Below the pieces are notes generated by a model. That model was not told where the DNA came from. It ran no database searches and was given only the letters and a program-made list of their open reading frames with translations. Position numbers and translations under genes: made by a program. Positions 52,457 to 58,987 of a DNA stretch of 64,000 bases are shown here, piece after piece (the stretch's first letter is position 1; each line of letters opens with the position of its first letter). The stretch comes from JBBROS01 sp964246015 (GTDB lineage Bacteria; Pseudomonadota; Alphaproteobacteria; Acetobacterales; Acetobacteraceae), in assembly GCA_964246015.1 (NCBI GenBank), contig CAXTPG010000010.1, forward strand, positions 1 through 64,000. Direction: 5' to 3'.

Positions 52457-53364
52457 GCGCGGTGCAGGGTGTGGCGGATGGTGTCGGCGAGGGTGGTGGC
52501 GAGGGTGATGAGGAGGACGAAGGCGATGGCGGCGGCCATGACGACGGGGAGGTCGCGGCCCAGAAGGGCGCGGACGAGGAGGGTGCCGATGCCGTCGAGG
52601 TTGAAGACCAGCTCGATGGTGACGAAGCCTTCGACGAGGTGCATGGCGAGGACGGGAAGGTAGGCGACGAGGGGCATGAGGGCGGGGCGGGCCTGGATGA
52701 GGAGGGCGACGCGCCACCGGGGGACGCCGCGCATGCGGGCGAAGGTGGCGTCGGGGGCGTGGGCGACGGCGGCGACGCCGTGGCGGGCGACGCGCATGAG
52801 ACCGGGGAGGAGGGCGAGGGCGAGGGTGACGGCGGGGAGGGTCCATCCGGCGGGGGTGAGCCAGCGGAGCTGCACGGCGAGGGCCGCGATCAGGAGGGCG
52901 CCGACGACGAAGCTGGGGGTGGAGGCGAGGCAGGCGGCGATGGCGGCGGACGCCCGGTCAATCCTGCCGCCGGCGCGGGCGCCGGCGAGGATGCCGAGCG
53001 GGATGGCGGCCAGGAGGGCGATCGCTGCGCCGAGGCCGCCGACGGCGAGGGTGGTTCGGAGGCGGGGGAGCAGCTCCTCGAGGACGGGGCGGCCGGTGAG
53101 GAGGGAGCGGCCGGGGTCGCCGGCCAGGAGCCGGGTCATCCAGCGGGCGTACTGGTCGATGAGGGCGGCGTCGAGGCCCGCGGCGGCGCGGACGGCGGCG
53201 ATGCCGGCGGGGCCCAGGCGGTCCTCGCCGAAGCGTGCGGCGGCGACGTGCAGGGCGAGGTCGCCGGGGAGGGCGTGCAGGGCCGCGAAGCAGGCGGTGG
53301 CGACGAGGGCGGCGAGGAGGAGCCCCTGTGCGGCGCGTGCGAGGGTGGGGGCTAGGAGGCCCAT
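52453..53364 (-). CDS. ABC transporter permease, DppB/NikB-like
   Basis: The 303-residue protein begins MGLLAPTLARAAQGLLLAALVATACFAALHALPGD. It has the DppB-type region after helix 1 (AAGLDAALIDQYARWMTRLLAGDPGRSLLTGRPVLEEL), then five further membrane helices and an EAA loop (FARMRGVPRWRVALLIQARPALMPLV). Its ATG lies inside the end of the SBP gene (13-base overlap), so translation is coupled. Confidence 0.93.
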   Translation of the reverse strand: MGLLAPTLARAAQGLLLAALVATACFAALHALPGDLALHVAAARFGEDRLGPAGIAAVRAAAGLDAALIDQYARWMTRLLAGDPGRSLLTGRPVLEELLPRLRTTLAVGGLGAAIALLAAIPLGILAGARAGGRIDRASAAIAACLASTPSFVVGALLIAALAVQLRWLTPAGWTLPAVTLALALLPGLMRVARHGVAAVAHAPDATFARMRGVPRWRVALLIQARPALMPLVAYLPVLAMHLVEGFVTIELVFNLDGIGTLLVRALLGRDLPVVMAAAIAFVLLITLATTLADTIRHTLHRA

Positions 53365-54878
53365 CGCATCGTGTGCAGGAGGTAGCGCTGCTCGAAGGGG
53401 TCGAGCGCGGTGGTGCGGGGGTCGAGGCGGGGTCCGGCGGCGGCGTTGTGCTCGAACCAGCTGATGGGGATGACGGGGAGGTCGCGCTGGAGGAGGGCGG
53501 CGATGCGGCGCTGGATTGCGGTGCGGGGGGCGTCGTCGAAGACGGCGAGGTATTCGGCGGCGAGGGCGCGCATTTCGGCGCTGTCGTAGCCGGGGCTGGC
53601 CCAGATGGGGGTTCCGGCGCCGGCGAAGTCGGGGAGGATGGTGCCGATGGGGTCGGGGACGTTGACGTAGGTCCGGGCGAGGGCGGCCATCTGCAGGGCG
53701 CCGGCGCGGACGGCGGCGGGCTGGGCGGCGGAGGGTCCGGGCTGGACGGTGATGGCGGCGCCGATCGCGCGCCACTGGGCCTGCAGGGCCTCGCCGATTA
53801 CGGGCATCTCTGGCCGGTTCGACGGAACCAGCATGGCGGCGGCGAGGCGGACGCCGTCCCTGGTGCGGACGCCGTCGGCGCCGGGGGTCCAGCCGGCTTC
53901 GTCGAGGAGGCGGCGGGCGGCCTCGGGGTCGCGGGACAGCGGCGGAAGCGCCGGGTCGTGCCAGCCGTCGAGGACGGGGGGCAGGAGCTGGGTCGCGGCG
54001 CTGGCGGGGTGGCGGAGGATGGCGCGGGCGATGCCGGGGCGGTCGATGGCCAGGGAGAGGGCGCGGCGGACGCGGATGTCGGCGAACTGCGGCAAGGCGA
54101 GGTTCATCACGACCATGCGGACGCGGGGGATGGTGGCGCGGATGATTCGGGCGCGGTTCGCGGCCTCGATGCGTTCGGCGGATTGGGGGAGGAGGGTGAA
54201 GACGAGGTCGGCGTTGCCGCTTTCGATCAGGCTGGCGCGGGCTTCGCCCAGGGTGGCGGCGGTGTAGCGCATGGCGCGGATGGGGGGCGGCCCGGCGTGG
54301 TGGGCGGCGAAGGCCTCGGCGTGGATGACCTGCGCGCCTTCGGTCCCGGTCAGTCGGTAGGGGCCGGTGGCGATGGATTGGACGACGTCGTTACCGGAGA
54401 AGGAGGCGGGGGCGAGAATGATGCCGGCGTAGTCGGTGAGGAAGGCGGGAAGGGGGGCGAAGGGGGTGCGGGTGCGGATGACGATGGTGCGGTCGCCGGC
54501 GGGTTCCAGCGCGGCGAGGGGGATGGACTGCAGGCTTTCCGCCAGGGGCCAGGCGCGTTGCAGGCAGCGGACGGCGGCGGCGGCGGTGACGGGCGTGCCG
54601 TCGTGGAAGCGGGCATCGCGGAGGGTGAAGCGCCAGGTGAGGCGGTCGGCGTCGACGGACCAGCGCTCGGCCGCGCCGCCTTCGAGCGTGCCGTCGGGGC
54701 GGGCGAGGACGAGCGTTTCGGCGATGCCGAGGCGTTTCAGGACGTATCCGCTCTCGACGGGGTCCGGCGTGTCGAAGGCCCAGGGGGAGACGACGCGGAG
54801 GACGCCGTCCTGGGCGGCGGCGTTGCGGCCGAGGAGGAGGGCGGGAGCGGCCAGGACGAGGCGGCGGGGCAGGGTCAT
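53352..54878 (-). CDS. ABC transporter substrate-binding protein, nickel/peptide type (family 5)
   Basis: From ATG 54878 the protein has 508 residues: signal peptide MTLPRRLVLAAPALLLGRNAAAQ, then SBP_bac_5 blocks (KRLGIAETLVLARPDGTLEGGAAERWSVD, LTWRFTLRDARFHDGTPV, ATGPYRLTG, DIRVRRALSLAIDRPGIARAIL, ISWFEHNAA). Unlike the other SBPs in the window it belongs to a complete transporter. The operon starts with cobB, which suggests uptake of cobalt or nickel, or of a chelate, for cobalamin synthesis. This is inference; peptides remain possible. A 13-bp palindrome sits 10 bp before its ATG. Confidence 0.9.
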   Translation of the reverse strand: MTLPRRLVLAAPALLLGRNAAAQDGVLRVVSPWAFDTPDPVESGYVLKRLGIAETLVLARPDGTLEGGAAERWSVDADRLTWRFTLRDARFHDGTPVTAAAAVRCLQRAWPLAESLQSIPLAALEPAGDRTIVIRTRTPFAPLPAFLTDYAGIILAPASFSGNDVVQSIATGPYRLTGTEGAQVIHAEAFAAHHAGPPPIRAMRYTAATLGEARASLIESGNADLVFTLLPQSAERIEAANRARIIRATIPRVRMVVMNLALPQFADIRVRRALSLAIDRPGIARAILRHPASAATQLLPPVLDGWHDPALPPLSRDPEAARRLLDEAGWTPGADGVRTRDGVRLAAAMLVPSNRPEMPVIGEALQAQWRAIGAAITVQPGPSAAQPAAVRAGALQMAALARTYVNVPDPIGTILPDFAGAGTPIWASPGYDSAEMRALAAEYLAVFDDAPRTAIQRRIAALLQRDLPVIPISWFEHNAAAGPRLDPRTTALDPFEQRYLLHTMRWAS

Positions 54879-54887
54879 GGGCGCTCC

Positions 54888-54900
54888 GTTATAGTATAAC
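54888..54900. promoter_or_regulatory. 13-bp palindrome at the cobB-SBP junction
   Basis: GTTATAGTATAAC is a perfect palindrome around a central base. It spans the last codons and TAA stop of cobB and ends 10 bp before the SBP ATG. It is a striking AT-rich site in very GC-rich DNA and could be a metalloregulator operator or an internal promoter element; TATACT/TATAAC also resembles a -10. Confidence 0.45.
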
Positions 54901-56199
54901 ATCTTCGAGGGCAATGGCGTGGAGGTAGGCGCCGGTGACGTTGTTGCGGCTGCCCCCGGCGGGGCCGAGCGGGGCGCCCTGGCCATCGTGCAGCAGGGCG
55001 AGGGGCGCGTCATCACCGGGGGTGGATTGGCAGTAGTGGAACTCGTGGCCGCGGATCGTGGTGCCGGGGGGGCCGAGGGGGCTGGGGGCGAGGGTCTGGG
55101 CGCGGCGGTAGCCGAGGGTCATGCGGCGGCGGGCGAAGCTGGTCTCGTGGGAGAGGAGGGCGGCCATGGGGTGGCGGTTGCCGTCCGCGTCCTCGATGCC
55201 CTGGCCCAGGACCATGTAGCCGCCGCACTCGCCGTGGACGGGGCTTGTGGCTGCGAAGGCGCGGAGGCCTTCCAGGAAGCGGGTGGCGGCGGCGAGGGCG
55301 GGCGCGTGAAGCTCGGGGTAGCCGCCGGGGAGCCAGCAGGAGTCGGCGTGGGGCGGTGGCGGTTCGTCGGCGAGGGGGGAGAAGGGGATGATTTCGGCGC
55401 CCTGGGCGCGCCAGGTGGCGATGAGGTGGGGGTAGATGAAGGTGAAGGCGGCGTCCCGGGCGAGGGCGATGCGTTGGCCGGGGGGCGGGAGGGAGGTGGC
55501 GGTGGCGGCGTTCAGGGTCAGAGGCCCGGCGGCGGCGATGATGGCGTCGAGGTCGAGGCAGCGTTCCGCCATGGCGGCGAGGGCGTCGAGGCGGGCGTCG
55601 AGGTCCTTGTGTTCCCCGGCCTGGACGAGGCCGAGGTGGCGCTCGGGCAGGGTGAGGGCGGGGTCCCTGGGGATGGCGCCGAGGACGGGGAGGCCGAGGG
55701 TGGCGAGGGCGTCGGCGACGCCCTTCTGGTGACGGGCGCTTGCGACGCGGTTGAGGATGACGCCGCGGACGTCGACGCCGGGGCGGTAGGTGGCCATGCC
55801 GAGGGCGATGGCGGCGGCGGTCTGGGACTGGCCCGAGACATCGAGCACGAGGAGGATGGGGAGGGCAAGGCGGTGGGCGAGGTCGGCGGCGGCGCCGGTG
55901 CGGCCGGGGGGGCCGGGGACTCCGTCGAACAGGCCCATGGCGCTTTCGACGATGAGGAGCCCGGGTCCCTGGGCCAGGTAATCGATGAGGGCGGGGGGCA
56001 TGGCCCAGGTGTCGAGGTTGGTGCCGGGGGCGCCGGAGGCGGCGGCGTGGAAGGCCGGGTCGATGTAGTCGGGGCCGGATTTCGCGGTGCGCAGGGGGAC
56101 GCCGCGGCGGCGGAGTGCTGCGATAAGGCCGAGCGTGACCGTGGTCTTGCCGGCGCCGGAGCGGGGGGCGGCGATCATCCAGCCCTTTGGAGCGTTCAT
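54889..56199 (-). CDS. cobB: Cobyrinate a,c-diamide synthase
   Basis: This 436-residue enzyme has an N-terminal dethiobiotin-synthetase-like ATPase domain (Walker-type APRSGAGKTT, residues 11-20; AKSGPDYIDPAFH) and a C-terminal GATase_3 domain with the glutaminase Cys325 in HGECGGYMVLG and a histidine in RGHEFHY. It amidates the a and c side chains of cobyrinate (or hydrogenobyrinate) with glutamine. It leads the operon that continues into the SBP/ABC transporter (10 bp to the SBP ATG). Its start is only about 38 bp from the divergent cbiD. Confidence 0.95.
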   Translation of the reverse strand: MNAPKGWMIAAPRSGAGKTTVTLGLIAALRRRGVPLRTAKSGPDYIDPAFHAAASGAPGTNLDTWAMPPALIDYLAQGPGLLIVESAMGLFDGVPGPPGRTGAAADLAHRLALPILLVLDVSGQSQTAAAIALGMATYRPGVDVRGVILNRVASARHQKGVADALATLGLPVLGAIPRDPALTLPERHLGLVQAGEHKDLDARLDALAAMAERCLDLDAIIAAAGPLTLNAATATSLPPPGQRIALARDAAFTFIYPHLIATWRAQGAEIIPFSPLADEPPPPHADSCWLPGGYPELHAPALAAATRFLEGLRAFAATSPVHGECGGYMVLGQGIEDADGNRHPMAALLSHETSFARRRMTLGYRRAQTLAPSPLGPPGTTIRGHEFHYCQSTPGDDAPLALLHDGQGAPLGPAGGSRNNVTGAYLHAIALEDVIL

Positions 56200-56237
56200 C
56201 GGCTGGGCTTATACCCCGGTGCGTGACGAATGCCCCC

Positions 56238-57281
56238 ATGCTGCGGCGCGGCTGGACGACCGGCGCCTGTGCGGCGGCCGCGGCGAAGGCTGCGTATGCG
56301 GCGCTGGAGGGGGGCGGGTTTCCGGACCCGGTCGAGATCCCGCTGCCGCGTGGGGGGCGGGCGGCGTTCGCGCTGGCGGGCAGCGGGGTCGAGGCGGGGG
56401 AGGCCTATGCGTCCGTCGTGAAGGATGCGGGGGATGACCCGGATGTGACGCATGGGGCGTTGATCGAGGTGCGGGTGGGCCGGGGGGCGGCTGGATCGGG
56501 GGTTTCGTTCCGGGCGGGGGCGGGGGTGGGGATGGTGACGCGGCCCGGGCTCGCGTTGCCGCCGGGGGAGCCGGCGATCAATCCGGTTCCTCGGGCGATG
56601 ATCGCTGCCGCGCTGGCGGAGGTGCGGGCGGCGCCGGATGTGGTGGTGACGGTGGGGATCGCGGACGGGGTGCGCCTGGCGGAGCGGACGCTGAACGGGC
56701 GGCTGGGGATCGTGGGCGGGCTGTCCGTGCTGGGGACGACGGGGGTGGTGGTGCCGTATTCGTGCGCGGCGTGGATCGACGCCATCCACAGGGGGATCGA
56801 TGTCGCGCGGGCGATGGGGGTTGGGCACGTGGCGGGGAGCACGGGGTCTGTGTCGGAGGCGGCGGTGGCGGCGCTGCACGGGTTGCCGGAGGTGGCGCTG
56901 CTGGAGATGGGGGATTTTGCGGGGGGGTTGCTGAAGTATCTGCGGCGGCATCCGGTGCCCCGGCTGAGTTTGGCCGGGGGGGTGGCGAAGATGACGAAGC
57001 TGGCGCAGGGGCGGCTCGATCTGCACAGCAAGCGGGGCAGCGCGGACATGGAGGCGCTGGCGGCGCTGGCGCCGGAGGGGGTAAGGGCCGCGGTCGCTGC
57101 GGCGAACACGGTGGCGGAGGCGTTCGTGCTGGCGCCGGGTCTGGGGGTGGCGGTGGCAGAGGGGGCGTGGGGGACGGCGGCGGGGGTGCTGGCGGGGAGT
57201 GGGGTGGCGTTGGAGGTTGTGGTGTTCGATCGGGGTGGGCAGATGATGGGACGCGCGCCGTTCCGGGCGGTCGACGGGTGA
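56238..57281 (+). CDS. cbiD: Cobalt-precorrin-5B C1-methyltransferase
   Basis: The protein begins MLRRGWTTGACAAAAAKAAYAAL, the hallmark CbiD opening (RxGxTTGxCAAAA). It continues with FRAGAGVGMVTRPGLALPPGEPAINPVPRAMI, GTTGVVVPYSCAAWIDAI and GDFAGGLLKYLRRHPVPRLSLAGGVAKMTKLAQG. It methylates C1 of the corrin ring in the anaerobic-type cobalamin route. A GTG at 56223 is an alternative start; neither has a clear ribosome site. Its stop overlaps the hpnL GTG. Confidence 0.95.
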   Translation: MLRRGWTTGACAAAAAKAAYAALEGGGFPDPVEIPLPRGGRAAFALAGSGVEAGEAYASVVKDAGDDPDVTHGALIEVRVGRGAAGSGVSFRAGAGVGMVTRPGLALPPGEPAINPVPRAMIAAALAEVRAAPDVVVTVGIADGVRLAERTLNGRLGIVGGLSVLGTTGVVVPYSCAAWIDAIHRGIDVARAMGVGHVAGSTGSVSEAAVAALHGLPEVALLEMGDFAGGLLKYLRRHPVPRLSLAGGVAKMTKLAQGRLDLHSKRGSADMEALAALAPEGVRAAVAAANTVAEAFVLAPGLGVAVAEGAWGTAAGVLAGSGVALEVVVFDRGGQMMGRAPFRAVDG

Positions 57282-58255
57282 GGTGGACTGCGGCCATCGG
57301 GACGCTGGTGGGGGTGGGGCTGGCGGCCTGGCTGCTCGTGAGCTTTGGCGTCGGGGAGGTGCTGGGGCTGTTGCGGGCGGCGGGGTGGGGGATTGCCGTG
57401 GTGGCGGCGTTCCATGGGGTGCAGATCCTGTTCTCGGCGCTGGCATGGCGGGCGGTAGCGGGGGTGACCGTGCCGCAGCCCGGTCTGGGCGAGTTCATGG
57501 TGCTGCGCTGGATCCGGGAGGGGGTGAACAATCTGCTGCCCGTCGCGCAGATCGGCGGGGAGGTGGTGGCGGCGCGGCTGCTGCGGCGGCGGGGGGTGGC
57601 GTTGCCGTTGGCGGTCGCGGGGTCGGTCGGGGACCTGACGGTCGAGATGCTGACGCAGATCGCGTTCACGCTGCTGGGGCTGGGGCTGCTGGTGCTGCTG
57701 GTCGGCGAGAGCGGGGTGTCCGGCTATGTGCTGAGCGGGATGGCGGCGGCGGCGGCGGGTGGGGTGGCGTTCGTCGCGGCGCAGTGGTGGGGGCTGGCCG
57801 GGCTGATCGAGCGGGGGATCATGCGGCTGTCGAACAGCTTCGGGTGGGCGCCGCTGGGCGAGGTGGGGGGGCTGGATGCGGCGATCCGGGACGTCTGGCG
57901 GAATCCGGGGCGGCCGTTGCGGGCCAGCTTCCATCATAGCGTGTCGTGGCTGCTGGGGGGCATCGAGGTGTGTCTCGCGCTGCATGTGCTGGGGACGGAT
58001 GTCGGGTTGGGCGAAGGGCTGGTGATCGAGGCGCTGGGGCAGGCGCTGAAGGCGGCGGGGTTCGCGATCCCCGGGGCGCTGGGGGTGGCGGAGGGGGGGT
58101 ATGTGGTGGTGTGCCATTTGTTCGGGCTGTCGCCGGAGCTGGCGATCGCGCTGGGGCTGGTGAAGCGGTTGCGGGAGATCGGGCTGGGCGTGCCGGCGCT
58201 GCTGGCGTGGCAGTGGCTGGAGGCTCGGCCGAAGGTGGTGGAGGAACGGGTTTGA
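57278..58255 (+). CDS. hpnL: HpnL-like membrane protein (lysylphosphatidylglycerol synthase TM-domain family)
   Basis: GTG 57278 overlaps the cbiD stop. The 325-residue protein has about 7-8 membrane helices and the UPF0104/HpnL pattern: EFMVLRWIREGVNNLLPVAQIGGEVVAARLLRRRG near residue 75, and the late FAIPGALGVAEGGYVVVCHLFGLSPELAIALGLVKRLREIG. HpnL proteins occur in hopanoid gene clusters and are thought to flip or move lipids. No other hopanoid gene is adjacent; its partner here is a CDP-alcohol phosphotransferase. Confidence 0.82.
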   Translation: MRWTAAIGTLVGVGLAAWLLVSFGVGEVLGLLRAAGWGIAVVAAFHGVQILFSALAWRAVAGVTVPQPGLGEFMVLRWIREGVNNLLPVAQIGGEVVAARLLRRRGVALPLAVAGSVGDLTVEMLTQIAFTLLGLGLLVLLVGESGVSGYVLSGMAAAAAGGVAFVAAQWWGLAGLIERGIMRLSNSFGWAPLGEVGGLDAAIRDVWRNPGRPLRASFHHSVSWLLGGIEVCLALHVLGTDVGLGEGLVIEALGQALKAAGFAIPGALGVAEGGYVVVCHLFGLSPELAIALGLVKRLREIGLGVPALLAWQWLEARPKVVEERV

Positions 58256-58848
58256 GCCACGAGAGCTGGACGCACAAGCTGGCGCGGCGGGCGATCATGC
58301 CGCTGCTGGGGACGGGGGTGACTCCCAACCATCTGACGACGCTGCGGTTGCTGACGGGGGTGGCGGCGTGCCTGGTGCTGGCGCCGGGGACGGCTTCGGG
58401 GGCGTGGTGGGGCGGAGGGTTGTGGCTTGTTTCGGCGTTTCTCGACAGGGCGGACGGGGAGCTGGCGCGGGTGGGGAACATGATGAGCGCGTCGGGGCAC
58501 CGGTATGACTACTACGTCGACAACCTGGTGAATGCGCTGTTCTTCGTCGCGGCCGGGTTCGCGGTGCGGGAGGGGTGGCTGGGGGCCTGGGCGGTGCCGC
58601 TGGGGCTGGTGGGGGGGGTGTCCATGATGGTGTGCGGATGGTTCAGCGAGATGCTGGAGGCGCGGAGTCCGCCGGGGACGAAGGCGTACGAGGGGGCTGG
58701 GGGGTTCGACCCCGACGATGCGCTGTATCTGATGGGGCCGCTGGCGTGGCTGGGGTGGCTGGCGCCGGTGGTGGTGGGGGCGGCTTTCGGGGCTACGGCG
58801 ATGATGGTGATCACGGGGTTTCGGTTGCGGCGGTTGATGGCGGGGTGA
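58252..58848 (+). CDS. CDP-alcohol phosphatidyltransferase family protein
   Basis: TTG 58252 overlaps the hpnL stop. The 198-residue membrane protein contains the full family motif DxxDGxxAR-x8-G-x3-D-x3-D, read as DRADGELAR ... SGHRYDYYVD. The four aspartates bind two metal ions and the CDP-alcohol. It transfers a phospho-alcohol to a lipid or polyol acceptor; acceptor unknown. Translational overlap with the HpnL-like gene suggests that one makes and the other moves the same lipid. Confidence 0.9.
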   Translation: MSHESWTHKLARRAIMPLLGTGVTPNHLTTLRLLTGVAACLVLAPGTASGAWWGGGLWLVSAFLDRADGELARVGNMMSASGHRYDYYVDNLVNALFFVAAGFAVREGWLGAWAVPLGLVGGVSMMVCGWFSEMLEARSPPGTKAYEGAGGFDPDDALYLMGPLAWLGWLAPVVVGAAFGATAMMVITGFRLRRLMAG

Positions 58849-58870
58849 GGCGGGGCTTGTGCTTGGACAT

Positions 58871-58895
58871 GGTGGGTTGCGAAGGGCAACCCACC
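58871..58895. repeat. Dispersed hairpin repeat, family 1, copy 3
   Basis: GGTGGGTTGC (58871-58880), GAAGG loop, GCAACCCACC (58886-58895). Compared with copies 1 and 2 the stem has changed at two positions on both arms, so pairing is preserved. It lies in the 139-bp gap before gyrA, where no clear promoter was recognised. Confidence 0.8.
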
Positions 58896-58987
58896 CCAAC
58901 GGCGTGGCGGTTTGGACAGGGTTGGGGGGTGTGGTACAAGGGTGCACCAGTCCGGCGCCTTTGCCCGGCCCCTAGACAGGACCCCAA

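Noticed and set aside
54878..56260. Cobalamin riboswitch near cobB/cbiD
   Set aside because: The divergent gap is only about 38 bp and the cobB-SBP gap 10 bp, so there is no space for one.
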